A DNA stretch of 64,000 nucleotides from Hydractinia symbiolongicarpus (GCF_029227915.1 NC_079886.1:2728001-2792000), one strand, 5' to 3'. Numbered from the stretch's first letter, positions 43,260 through 53,930 are shown. Numbers and translations: made by a program. The notes: generated by a model from the letters alone, not told the origin.

Positions 43260-43300
43260 TTTTATTCAGCGTCTTCTCGCGTTTTAGTGGTGAAAAAATA
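43260..43300 (+). other. Deletion in a monomer removing the perfect hairpin
   Basis: GCGTCTTCTC runs directly into GCGTTTTAGTGG at 43278/43279. The roughly 45 bases normally between them, including the whole TCAAAAATG/CATTTTTGA hairpin, are absent. A CTC lies at the retained edge and near the lost edge, which fits slippage between short repeats or cruciform-stimulated deletion. Confidence 0.75.
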
Positions 43301-43309
43301 ATTTGAAAA

Positions 43310-44760
43310 ATCGTTCTGGAAATGAGTTTACTCACAGGGTACTTTCTTTATACACATTCGACTATACGGGCCAAGCCCGGGATTTACGGGAAATCGCGAA
43401 TTTTTGTTTGCCGGCGATTAAACTTCTTTTATTTAGCGTCTCATCAAAAATGAAAACATTTTTGAAAACTACAAGTCTCATGCGTTTTAGTGGTGAAAAA
43501 ATAATTTAAAAAATCCTTCGGGAAATAAGTTTACTCCCTGGGTACTTTCTTTGTATACTTTTGATTATACGGGTCGTGTCCGGGATTTAGGGGAAATCGG
43601 GGGTTTTCGTTTGCCGGCGATTAAACTTCTTTTATTCAGCGTCTGATCAAAAATGAAAACACTTTTGAAAACTACAAGTCTCATGCGTTTTAGTGGTGAA
43701 AAAATAATTTAAAAAATCGTTCTGGAAATGAGTTTGCTCACAGGGTACTTTCTTTATATACATTCCACTATACGGGCCAAGCCCGGGATTTACGGGAAAT
43801 CGCGGGTTTTCGTTTGCTGGCGATTAAACTTCTTCTATTCAGCGTCTCATCAAAAATGGATACACTTTTAAAAACTACAAATCTCATGCGTTTTAGTGGT
43901 GAAAAAATAATTTAAAAAATCCTTCGGGAAATAAGTTTACTCCCTGGGTACTTTCTTTGTATACTTTTGATTATACGGGTCGTGTCCGGGATTTAGGGGA
44001 AATCGCGGGTTTTCGTTTGCCGGCGATTAAACTTCTTTTATTCAGCGTCTGATCAAAAATGAAAACACTTTTGAAAACTACAAGTCTCATGCGTTTTAGT
44101 GGTGAAAAAATAATTTAAAAAATCGTTCTGGAAATGAGTTTGCTCACAGGGTACTTTCTTTATATACATTCCACTATACGGGCCAAGCCCGGGATTTACG
44201 GGAAATCGCGGGTTTTCGTTTGCTGGCGATTAAACTTTTTCTATTCAGCGTCTCATCAAAAATGGATACACTTTTGAAAACTACAAATCTCATGCGTTTT
44301 AATGGTGAAAAAATAATTTAAAAAATCGTTCGGGAAATGAGTTTACTCCCTGGGTACTTTCTTTGTATACTTTCAATTATACGGGTCGTGTCCGGGATTT
44401 AGGGGAAATCGCGGGTTTTCGTTTGCCGGCGATTAAACGTCTTTAATTTAGCGTTTCATCAAAAATGAAAACATTTTTGAAAACTACAAGTCTCATGCGT
44501 TTTAGTGGTGAAAAAATAATTTAAAAAATCGTTCTGGAAATGAGTTTGCTCACAGGGTACTTTCTTTATATACATTCCACTAAACGGGCCAAGCCCGGGA
44601 TTTACGGGAAATCGCCGGTTTTCGTTTGCTGGCGATTAAACTTTTTCTATTCAGCGTCTCATCAAAAATGGATACACTTTTGAAAACTACAAATCTCATG
44701 CGTTTTAATGGTGAAAAAATAATTTAAAAAATCGTTCAGGAAATGAATTTACTCCCTGGG
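43310..44760 (+). repeat. Higher-order repeat: divergent dimer (406 bp), about 3.5 copies
   Basis: Two divergent monomers alternate with a 406-bp offset (GTTCTGGAAATGAGTTTGCTC near 43719, 44125 and 44531). One has TGTCCGGGATTTAGGGG. The other has CATTCCACTA and AAAATGGATACACTTTT, which destroys the usual hairpin. These variants are not seen in the first 43 kb. Most of the run is copied again at 50717-51780 as part of the 7033-bp duplication. Confidence 0.8.
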
Positions 44761-46916
44761 TACTTTCTTTGTATACTTTTGACTATACAGGCTGAGTCCG
44801 GAATTTACGGGAAATCGCGGGTTTTCGTTTGCCGGCGATTAAACTTCTTTTATTTAGCGTCTCATCAAAAATGAAAACATTTTTGAAAACTACAAGTCTC
44901 ACGCGTTTTAGTGGTGAAAAAATAATTTAAGAAATCGTTCTGAAAATCAGTTTACTCACAGGGTACTTTCTTTATATACATTCGACTATAGGGGCCAAGC
45001 CCGGGATTTACAGGAAATCGCGGGTTTTCGTTTGCCGGCGATTAAACTTCTTTTATTTAGCGTCTCATCACAAATGAAAACACTTTTGAGAACTAAAAGT
45101 CTCATGCGTTTTAGTGGTGAAAAAATAATTTAAAAAATCATTCGAGAAATCAGTTTACTCCCTGGGTACTTTTTTTGTATACTTTTGACTATACGGGCCG
45201 AGTACGGGATTTACGGGAAATCGCGGGTTTTCGTTTGCCGGCGATTAAACTTCTTTTATTCAGCGCCTCATCAAAAATGAAAATAATTTTGAAAACTACA
45301 AGTCTCATGCGTTTTAGTGGTGAAAAAATAATTTAAAAAATCGTTCGGGAAATGAATTTACTCCCTGGGTACTTTCTTTGTATACTTTTGACTATACGGG
45401 CCGAGTCCGGGATTTACGGGAAATCGCGGGTTTTCGTTTGCCGGCGATTAAACTTCTTTTACTTAGCGTCTCATCAAAAATGAAAACATTTTTGAAAACT
45501 ACAAGTCTCATGCGTTTTAGTGGTGAAAAAATGATTTAAGAAATCGTTCGGGAAATGAGTTTACTCCTTGAGTACTTTCTTTGTATACTTTTGACTATAC
45601 GGGTCGAGTACCGGATTTACGGGAAATCGCGGGTTTTCGTTTGCCGGCGAATAAACTTGTTTTATTCAGCGTCTTATCAAAAATGAAAACAATTTTAAAA
45701 ACTACATGTCTCATGCGTTTTAGTGGTGAAAAAATGATTTAAAAAATCGCTCTGAAGATCAGTTTACTCACAAGGTACTTTCTTTGTATACATTCGACTA
45801 TATGGGGCCAAGCCCGGGATTTACAGGAAATCGCGGGTTTTCGTTTGCCGGCGATTAAACTTCTTTTATTCAGCGTCTCATCAAAAATGAAAACATTTTT
45901 AAAAACTACAAGTCTCATGCGTTTCAGTGGTGAAAAAATAATTTAAAAAATCATTCGGAAAATCAGCTTACTCCCTGGGTACTTTTTTGTATACTTTTGA
46001 CTATACGGGCCGAGTACGGGTTTTACGGGAAATCGCGGGTTTTCGTTTGCCGGAGATTAAACTTATTTTATTCAGCGTCTCATCAAAAATGAAAATATTT
46101 TTGAAAACTACAAATCTCATGCGTTTTAGTGGTGAAAAAATAATTTAAAAAATCGTTCGGGAAATGAATTTACTCACAGGGTACTTTCTTTGTATACTTT
46201 TGACTATACGGGCCGAGTCCGCGATTTACAGGATATCGCGGGTTTTCGTTTGCCGGCGATTAAACTTCTTTACTTTAGCGTTTCATCAAAAATGAAAACA
46301 TTTTTGAAAACTACAAGTCTCATGCGTTTTAGTGGTGAAAAAATAATTTAAAAAATCGTTTGAGAAATAAATTTACTCCCTGGGTACTTTCTTTGTATAC
46401 TTTTGACTATATGGGGCGAGTACGGGATTTACGGGAAATCGCGGGTTTTCATTTGCCGGCGATTAAACTTCTTTTATTCAGCGTCTCATCACAAATGAAA
46501 ACATTTTTGAAAACTACAAGTCTCATGCGTTTTAGTGGTGAAAAAATAATTTAAAAAATCGTTTGAGAAATAAATTTACTCCCTGGGTACTTTCTTTGTA
46601 TACTTTTGACTATATGGGCCGAGTACGGGATTTACGGGAAATCGCGGGTTTTCGTTTGCCGGGGATTAAACTTCTTTTATTTAGCGTCTCATCAAAAATG
46701 AAAACATTTTTGAAAACTACAAGTCTCATGCGTTTAAGTGGTGAAAAAATAATTTATAAAATCGTTAGGGAAATGAGTTTACTCCTTGAGTACTTTCTTT
46801 GTATACTTTTGACTATACGGGCCGAGTACCGGATTTACGGGAAATCGTGGGTTTTCGTTTGCCGGCGATTAAACTTCTTTTATTCAGCGTCTTATCACTA
46901 GAAATTAAAAAAAAGG

Positions 46917-46934
46917 TTGCGAAGCATTTCGCAA
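46917..46934 (-). other. 3' subterminal inverted repeat and hairpin of the element, copy 1
   Basis: TTGCGAA (46917-46923) and TTCGCAA (46928-46934) are exact reverse complements with a GCAT loop. The first ten bases, TTGCGAAGCA, are the inverted match of TGCTTCGCAA at 50266-50275. The hairpin ends 19 bases from the left edge of the insert (46898), with a poly-A run (poly-T on the element strand) between. Hairpins close to the 3' end are the replication-termination signal of rolling-circle transposons. Confidence 0.65.
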
Positions 46935-48761
46935 GTTGCAAGCAAAATTAAACTATCCAATACTTTGTCCCTAGCGCTTCTTGTTTCTTTGGCGCTAACA
47001 TCTTCCGAAATACATCAAAATTGAATATCATATAGAAGAATCCTGGGGACGAGGTAGGAAAATGAACGCTCTGCGGAACAATTCTTCTAAAAACAGTTTT
47101 TTTTGCAAATAGACTGCGCGAGTATTTGATGTGCGTGGGATATTCTTTTCAAAATGTGCGAGAAAATTAGATTACGCGAAACTAACAAAAACGAATAACG
47201 CGTGTTAAAATTTTGTACCGCCTTTTCCCACAGAATGGTGAAAGTAAAGAGCGCAATACAAAATTACACTTTTACCAGTATTCCGAAAGATATGTGATAC
47301 ATCGAGTTGTACAACCCGCAGAAGTTGGTCCTAACGTTAACGATTTCGTAAATGACCTCACAACAAAACAGTATTTTTTTCACGTAAAAATACCGGCAGT
47401 AGAAGCCACAGAATCTGCTGGTACGAATTTCGAAAACTCACGGGAAACAATTAAAACAAAAACAAACAAATCAAAACAGTTTTTTAACTTTATCAAGATT
47501 TATTAAATAGCTTCAAATTTGGGCAGAAAAACAATAACGGATTCGCCTTCTTTTCACCACACGCATTAGAAGATTACATCACTCACTCCCATTGTACACA
47601 ATCTAAAAGAAAAAGAAAACATTTTCATATAGTGAAGCTTCCAGTGCCTTTAAGGGATGGCCAAGTCAATGGAATTGAAAGCACTGTTTTTCATCTTATA
47701 AATAATTAAGGCTAATTCGGAAAAGTATGAAAGAAAAAAACTAAACAATTTGGCAACTTTACTTATACGCAAAGTTCCAACCATACCAACAGTTTCCAAA
47801 TCTGACAAAATCATTTTAGAAGTGTTTATTTTTTCAGAATTTGATTGATGCAAGGCCAAGGGAAATTAAATAAGTTTATTGTCCTAGACCCATTTAAAAA
47901 CATATGCTTCTCATCATTTAGTTTTTTTTCAACCAACATTAATGTAATCACCCAGAGGAAATTATAATGTCTCTTGTGTGTGTTTTAGAAGCTGAGTACA
48001 CAAATACACAAATATTACAAGTGCTGAACTTTGGCAATCATATTTTGCAATCAGACCCTTTTAAAAACTATGAACCATGTCAATTATTAAATTCAGCACT
48101 AATAGAAAAGCACCTTGGATAGGATTCTTTGTTGGGCGAATAAAATGACTGACAAATGGTTTATCGTGAATGAAATAGTAATTTTTACACAAATAATTTA
48201 AAAAATAATGAACTTTGTTATGTGGGTTGTTCTCAAACACACGTGGGCGGTGGACAAAAAACTGTGATGTAATTTCTCTTGGTCTATTATTCCTGAGAAT
48301 ATTCTAAAATAAGAGGGTGTCAATAAGCTGCAAACAGCCACATATATAAGGGCGAGTTCGGGCAACTTTTCCAATTAAATTAGTGATTGTCTTCCAAAAC
48401 CGCCCGCACTTTCCAGAACTTGCCTGGAGCATTTTTAAAATTCAATTTCTTGTAACATACCTTGTGGACGATAGTTGGAAAAAGATGCTTTAAGAGAAAG
48501 AAGTTAATAAAAATTAAAAGTTATTTATCAAGTAAATTTTATCAAAAACCATCGAAAACAGTTTTTTTAAGAACTTTACTACCACATAGTTTACTTTATG
48601 GTCTATGCAGGTTTTTTCGGGTGAATACTTCAATTTTTTCGCAAAACGCTAAACTTGCCCAAAAACGCCTGCACGTTAAACGGCGTATGCAGCTTATAAG
48701 CACCCTTGTTCTAAAATTACAAGCAGTTTCGAAGATGCCCAGGCCGTTTGGAGGACGTGGC
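46935..48761. other. Element interior, left part: no recognisable gene
   Basis: AT-rich sequence with many stops in all frames. The best open stretch runs on the plus strand from 47186 to 47506 (about 106 codons, no in-frame ATG). Its translation includes QPAEVGPNVNDFVND and KQYFFHVKIPAVE and is more mixed in composition than noise, but I recognise no family. It could be a captured host exon fragment or chance. A minus-strand frame at 47650-47859 and a plus-strand frame at 48462-48773 also lack ATG starts, and the latter runs into the SINE. No splice structure or promoter can be argued with confidence. Confidence 0.5.
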
Positions 48762-49105
48762 GCCGTAGATTAGTGGTTATAGCTCTCGTAATCTGTGCGG
48801 GAGACCGGGGTTCGATTCCTCTTGACGGCAATTCAGCATGGGCGAGTGAATGTTACCATAGCCCCGGGTTAACCCAAGCCATGTGAGGGAAATTGGGAAG
48901 ATGGCACACTGTGTGGGCCGTTGGATGTTGCCGGGAGTTGTCTAGTAGAGCGCGGGCTCTAATTGGGTCTGCGTAGCTCAAATGAGCATTAAATACTCTA
49001 GGACTCTCCATCTACGCCATGGCCCCTCCTGGAAATAATAGACAGGGTATATCCCTCGATATTTGTGAGGCTAGCCATGTAAAATATGCACATCTATCTA
49101 TCTAT
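48762..49105 (+). mobile_element. tRNA-derived SINE, copy 1
   Basis: The first 71 bases form a tRNA-like head. GCCGTAG can pair with the later TGACGGC, and GGGAGACCGGGGTTCGATTCC closely resembles the anticodon-to-T-arm part of eukaryotic tRNA-Asp/Glu-type genes. It contains near-consensus box A and perfect box B. A unique body of about 255 bases follows, ending in AAAATATGCAC and an ATCT tandem tail (49091-49105). The length near 345 bp, internal pol III promoter and short-repeat tail are classic for tRNA-type SINEs. No clear target-site duplication is visible. The acceptor stem has a mismatch and the anticodon loop is irregular, so it is not a functional tRNA. I cannot assign a SINE family. 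Confidence 0.82.
48766..48819 (+). promoter_or_regulatory. Internal RNA polymerase III promoter (box A and box B), SINE copy 1
   Basis: Box A is TAGATTAGTGG at 48766-48776, one base off the TRGYNNARNGG-type consensus. Box B is GGTTCGATTCC at 48809-48819, a perfect match to GGTTCGANTCC. The 32-base gap is in the range seen in tRNA genes. Whether it is transcribed is unknown. Confidence 0.8.
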
Positions 49106-49980
49106 CCTTGGGCATCCTTGAAGTTCTGTTTAATGACAGTTTTAATGTTTTAATGTCGTTTTAAACCTTGTTCTCAGGGAGGGTGTACGGAAAACTAATT
49201 CCTATTGACAATTACATTGCTGTTGGTTTGATAGCAAAAGTGGATATTTTTTTAATTACTGTAACAGGTTACTTATATAATAAATAAAAAATGATAAAAA
49301 ACGGTTGGTCAGCTCACTCTAGCGCCCAGAGCTATTTGTTTTGTCTGCGCCCTAGCTACAGGTTTTCCTATATCTGGCTATCAGTTAGGTAGTAATACAG
49401 CTTCTCCATATGATTTCTACAAATTACTTTCAATTCTTTTATACAAAACTGAGCTCTAGCTAGCTACCTTTCGTGTGATTAAGCCTTACCTTGATTTGGA
49501 TAAAACCAATTAAAATTGATAATATTGTATTCTTACATTTTCTTAGAAACAATAAAATAAAACACAGCTCGGCGCGTTATAATTGTACAAATTACTTCAA
49601 TTTTTCTTTAGGAAAGGGTACCTTACACAGGAGCTTTCCAATCCAACTAAAATCTCCAGAAAAAGCACAGCAACAAAAAAGCTTAAAATACACAAGTAAA
49701 GTCGATTAGAAACAGGACTAGCAATAAATTTTTTCAAAAGAAGAAAACCGTTTTAATACTATTATGTTTCATTAAAATACAACTATAATAGTATTAGAAG
49801 CAAAATTGCAAAGTAATTAATTAATTATTTATACCATAATTAGCTATAATACAAAGAAATAAGGCATATTTTGGGTCTGTAAAATATACGTGTCTAAAAT
49901 GCCGACTACCGTTTCTTGTTTACGGCATATTCCTCTTTGTGTGTTCAAGTTCGGCGGACGTATAATCCGGACCAAAAGAC
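49106..49980. other. Element interior, right part: no recognisable gene
   Basis: AT-rich sequence after the SINE tail. The only long plus-strand frame (49491-49709, 72 codons) starts at TTG, not ATG, and matches nothing I know. Features are limited to short A/T runs and TTAATTAATTA near 49818. Nothing coding or structural can be supported. Confidence 0.5.
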
Positions 49981-50013
49981 GGGGGGGGGGGTCAAAATCC
50001 GGGGGTGGGGGGG
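49981..50013 (+). other. G-rich tracts with G-quadruplex potential, copy 1
   Basis: An 11-G run (49981-49991), GTCAAAATCC-type spacer, then G5 (50001-50005), T, and G7 (50007-50013). Together these give at least four G3+ runs close enough to fold as a quadruplex on the plus strand, in otherwise AT-rich surroundings. It lies about 260 bases from the element's 5' end. Homopolymer length is prone to sequencing error. Confidence 0.7.
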
Positions 50014-50265
50014 TACGAGCCGTACTTATTGCATTTTTTACTAAACTTATACTTTAACCCCTCGGTCCAAACTTATTTGTTTTATTAGAAAAAAAAATAC
50101 CCTAGCTTTATGTGCAAAAATATCAGTCCTATTTCTTTACGCTGATTTTATATGATTTTTTTTCTATCGAAATTTTGAGAATCTCAATAATTCTCTTGGT
50201 ATACCTCGCGTGTAGCAAACGTGCTCCACAATTTCGCTTCGCTCGCTTCGCTCGCAAAGCTCAAT

Positions 50266-50275
50266 TGCTTCGCAA
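50266..50275 (-). other. 5' terminal inverted repeat of the element, copy 1
   Basis: TGCTTCGCAA, read on the minus strand as TTGCGAAGCA, lies exactly at the right edge where satellite resumes with AAAATG. It matches the subterminal copy at 46917-46926. The neighbouring 50235-50255 stretch contains two units of a 10-base CGCTTCGCTC repeat, so the element's 5' region is locally CpG-rich. Confidence 0.65.
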
Positions 50276-53200
50276 AAAATGAAAACATTTTTGAAAACTA
50301 CAAGTCTCATGCGTTTTAGTGGTGAAAAAATAATTTAAAAAATCGTTCGGGAAATGAATTTACTCCCTGGGTACTTTCTTTGTATACTTTTGACTATACG
50401 GGTCGAGTCCGGGATTTACGGGAAATCGCAGGTTTTCGTTTGCCGGCGATTAAACTTGTTTTATTCAGCGTCTTATCAAAAATGAAAACAATTTTGAAAA
50501 CTACATGTCTCATGCGTTTTAGTGGTGAAAAAATGATTTAAAAAATCGTTCTGAAAATCAGTTTACTCACAGGGTACTTTCTTTGTATACTTTCGACTAT
50601 ATGGGGCCAAGCCCGGGATTTACAGGAAATCGCGGGTTTTCGTTTGCCGGCGATTAAACTACTTTTATTCAGCGTCTCATCAAAAATGAAAACATTTTTA
50701 AAAACTACAAGTCTCTTGCGTTTTAGTGGTGAAAAAATAATTTAAAAAATCGTTCTGGAAATGAGTTTGCTCACAGGGTACTTTCTTTATATACATTCCA
50801 CTATACGGGCCAAGCCCGGGATTTACGGGAAATCGCGGGTTTTCGTTTGCTGGCGATTAAACTTCTTCTATTCAGCGTCTCATCAAAAATGGATACACTT
50901 TTAAAAACTACAAATCTCATGCGTTTTAGTGGTGAAAAAATAATTTAAAAAATCCTTCGGGAAATAAGTTTACTCCCTGGGTACTTTCTTTGTATACTTT
51001 TGATTATACGGGTCGTGTCCGGGATTTAGGGGAAATCGCGGGTTTTCGTTTGCCGGCGATTAAACTTCTTTTATTCAGCGTCTGATCAAAAATGAAAACA
51101 CTTTTGAAAACTACAAGTCTCATGCGTTTTAGTGGTGAAAAAATAATTTAAAAAATCGTTCTGGAAATGAGTTTGCTCACAGGGTACTTTCTTTATATAC
51201 ATTCCACTATACGGGCCAAGCCCGGGATTTACGGGAAATCGCGGGTTTTCGTTTGCTGGCGATTAAACTTTTTCTATTCAGCGTCTCATCAAAAATGGAT
51301 ACACTTTTGAAAACTACAAATCTCATGCGTTTTAATGGTGAAAAAATAATTTAAAAAATCGTTCGGGAAATGAGTTTACTCCCTGGGTACTTTCTTTGTA
51401 TACTTTCAATTATACGGGTCGTGTCCGGGATTTAGGGGAAATCGCGGGTTTTCGTTTGCCGGCGATTAAACGTCTTTAATTTAGCGTTTCATCAAAAATG
51501 AAAACATTTTTGAAAACTACAAGTCTCATGCGTTTTAGTGGTGAAAAAATAATTTAAAAAATCGTTCTGGAAATGAGTTTGCTCACAGGGTACTTTCTTT
51601 ATATACATTCCACTAAACGGGCCAAGCCCGGGATTTACGGGAAATCGCCGGTTTTCGTTTGCTGGCGATTAAACTTTTTCTATTCAGCGTCTCATCAAAA
51701 ATGGATACACTTTTGAAAACTACAAATCTCATGCGTTTTAATGGTGAAAAAATAATTTAAAAAATCGTTCAGGAAATGAATTTACTCCCTGGGTACTTTC
51801 TTTGTATACTTTTGACTATACAGGCTGAGTCCGGAATTTACGGGAAATCGCGGGTTTTCGTTTGCCGGCGATTAAACTTCTTTTATTTAGCGTCTCATCA
51901 AAAATGAAAACATTTTTGAAAACTACAAGTCTCACGCGTTTTAGTGGTGAAAAAATAATTTAAGAAATCGTTCTGAAAATCAGTTTACTCACAGGGTACT
52001 TTCTTTATATACATTCGACTATAGGGGCCAAGCCCGGGATTTACAGGAAATCGCGGGTTTTCGTTTGCCGGCGATTAAACTTCTTTTATTTAGCGTCTCA
52101 TCACAAATGAAAACACTTTTGAGAACTAAAAGTCTCATGCGTTTTAGTGGTGAAAAAATAATTTAAAAAATCATTCGAGAAATCAGTTTACTCCCTGGGT
52201 ACTTTTTTTGTATACTTTTGACTATACGGGCCGAGTACGGGATTTACGGGAAATCGCGGGTTTTCGTTTGCCGGCGATTAAACTTCTTTTATTCAGCGCC
52301 TCATCAAAAATGAAAATAATTTTGAAAACTACAAGTCTCATGCGTTTTAGTGGTGAAAAAATAATTTAAAAAATCGTTCGGGAAATGAATTTACTCCCTG
52401 GGTACTTTCTTTGTATACTTTTGACTATACGGGCCGAGTCCGGGATTTACGGGAAATCGCGGGTTTTCGTTTGCCGGCGATTAAACTTCTTTTACTTAGC
52501 GTCTCATCAAAAATGAAAACATTTTTGAAAACTACAAGTCTCATGCGTTTTAGTGGTGAAAAAATGATTTAAGAAATCGTTCGGGAAATGAGTTTACTCC
52601 TTGAGTACTTTCTTTGTATACTTTTGACTATACGGGTCGAGTACCGGATTTACGGGATATCGCGGGTTTTCGTTTGCCGGCGAATAAACTTGTTTTATTC
52701 AGCGTCTTATCAAAAATGAAAACAATTTTAAAAACTACATGTCTCATGCGTTTTAGTGGTGAAAAAATGATTTAAAAAATCGCTCTGAAGATCAGTTTAC
52801 TCACAAGGTACTTTCTTTGTATACATTCGACTATATGGGGCCAAGCCCGGGATTTACAGGAAATCGCGGGTTTTCGTTTGCCGGCGATTAAACTTCTTTT
52901 ATTCAGCGTCTCATCAAAAATGAAAACATTTTTAAAAACTACAAGTCTCATGCGTTTCAGTGGTGAAAAAATAATTTAAAAAATCATTCGGAAAATCAGC
53001 TTACTCCCTGGGTACTTTTTTGTATACTTTTGACTATACGGGCCGAGTACGGGTTTTACGGGAAATCGCGGGTTTTCGTTTGCCGGAGATTAAACTTATT
53101 TTATTCAGCGTCTCATCAAAAATGAAAATATTTTTGAAAACTACAAATCTCATGCGTTTTAGTGGTGAAAAAATAATTTAAAAAATCGTTCGGGAAATGA

Positions 53201-53930
53201 ATTTACTCACAGGGTACTTTCTTTGTATACTTTTGACTATACGGGCCGAGTCCGCGATTTACAGGATATCGCGGGTTTTCGTTTGCCGGCGATTAAACTT
53301 CTTTACTTTAGCGTTTCATCAAAAATGAAAACATTTTTGAAAACTACAAGTCTCATGCGTTTTAGTGGTGAAAAAATAATTTAAAAAATCGTTTGAGAAA
53401 TAAATTTACTCCCTGGGTACTTTCTTTGTATACTTTTGACTATATGGGGCGAGTACGGGATTTACGGGAAATCGCGGGTTTTCATTTGCCGGCGATTAAA
53501 CTTCTTTTATTCAGCGTCTCATCACAAATGAAAACATTTTTGAAAACTACAAGTCTCATGCGTTTTAGTGGTGAAAAAATAATTTAAAAAATCGTTTGAG
53601 AAATAAATTTACTCCCTGGGTACTTTCTTTGTATACTTTTGACTATATGGGCCGAGTACGGGATTTACGGGAAATCGCGGGTTTTCGTTTGCCGGGGATT
53701 AAACTTCTTTTATTTAGCGTCTCATCAAAAATGAAAACATTTTTGAAAACTACAAGTCTCATGCGTTTAAGTGGTGAAAAAATAATTTATAAAATCGTTA
53801 GGGAAATGAGTTTACTCCTTGAGTACTTTCTTTGTATACTTTTGACTATACGGGCCGAGTACCGGATTTACGGGAAATCGTGGGTTTTCGTTTGCCGGCG
53901 ATTAAACTTCTTTTATTCAGCGTCTTATCA
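50276..53930 (+). repeat. 203-bp satellite array, block 2
   Basis: About 18 monomers between the two element copies, in the same orientation and register as block 1. The first roughly 440 bases (50276-50716) belong to duplication unit 1. The rest (50717-53930) is the copy of 43684-46897. Phase is kept across the insert: the monomer half at 46891-46897 is completed at 50276. Confidence 0.97.

Larger units (their letters stand above)
1..46897 (+). repeat. 203-bp satellite array, block 1
   Basis: Head-to-tail tandem array of an approximately 203-bp monomer, about 230 units by length, all in the same orientation. Anchors such as TCAAAAATG, CATGCGTTTTAGTGG and GCCGGCGATTAAAC recur every 202-204 bases from the first line to the break at 46897. 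Monomers differ at diagnostic sites. One class has CTCACAGGG, CATTCGACTATAGGGGCC and TTACAGG. Another has CTCCCTGGG, CTTTTGACTATACGGGCC and TTACGGG. A third has TATATACATTCG joined to ACGGGCCGAG. A fourth has a shortened TTTTTTGTGTAC spacer. The classes alternate irregularly and form higher-order blocks listed separately. The array starts before the window. There is no sign of a gene. A centromeric or heterochromatic location is possible but unproven. Confidence 0.98.
46898..50275 (-). mobile_element. Candidate non-autonomous Helentron (Helitron2-type) element, copy 1
   Basis: A 3378-bp non-satellite segment interrupts one monomer between CTTATCA and AAAATGAAAAC. Removing it restores the standard five-A monomer exactly, with no target duplication. 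On the minus strand it begins at 50275 with TTGCGAAGCA. Near its 3' end it carries the inverted copy (46917-46926) inside a 7-bp-arm hairpin, followed 16 bases later by a terminal CTAG, then host T. The target is T|T. An asymmetric terminal/subterminal inverted repeat, 3' hairpin, CTRR end and T-T target are the published traits of Helitron2/Helentron elements. No Rep-helicase domain is visible, so it would be non-autonomous. Alternatives are another transposon or unclassified insertion. The nested SINE adds about 345 bp. Confidence 0.6.
43684..50716 (+). repeat. 7033-bp tandem duplication, unit 1
   Basis: This segment holds about 3.2 kb of satellite, the complete Helentron-like element with its SINE, and about 440 bp of satellite. 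It is followed directly by a second copy. Identity at a 7033-bp offset starts at 43684 (A at 43683 against T at 50716) and extends through 50723/57756. The 7-base overlap TGCGTTT at the junction lies at the same position in homologous monomers, as expected for unequal exchange between misaligned repeats. Confidence 0.93.

Noticed and set aside
345-43509. Dozens of near-identical 68-codon plus-strand and 71-codon minus-strand open frames
   Set aside because: They are the same stretch of the satellite monomer read again and again, and several begin at non-ATG codons. The 203-bp period is not a multiple of three, so each frame closes within about one unit. Plus and minus frames overlap the same DNA.
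1-46897. CRISPR array
   Set aside because: Units are 203 bp with no alternation of constant repeats and unique spacers. All parts of the unit are homologous from copy to copy.
46563-46901. 112-codon plus-strand open frame (and its copy at 53596-53934)
   Set aside because: It spans two satellite monomers in different frames after a chance loss of a stop (AATTTATAAAATCG), and it starts at ATA/TTG-like codons rather than a supported ATG.
48343-48350. TATATAAG as a pol II TATA box
   Set aside because: It is a perfect match to a short AT motif, but in AT-rich DNA such matches are expected by chance and no gene follows.
48462-48773. 103-codon open frame in the element
   Set aside because: It begins with TTG, its composition looks like translated AT-rich DNA, and its end runs into the SINE head. 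No family is recognisable.
48762-48832. Functional tRNA gene
   Set aside because: The acceptor stem has a mismatch and a wobble pair, the anticodon loop is irregular, and the sequence continues into a SINE body with a repeat tail.
46898-50275. Classical cut-and-paste DNA transposon with terminal inverted repeats
   Set aside because: The inverted repeat is terminal at one end but about 19 bases internal at the other, and there is no target-site duplication, so the rolling-circle interpretation fits better.
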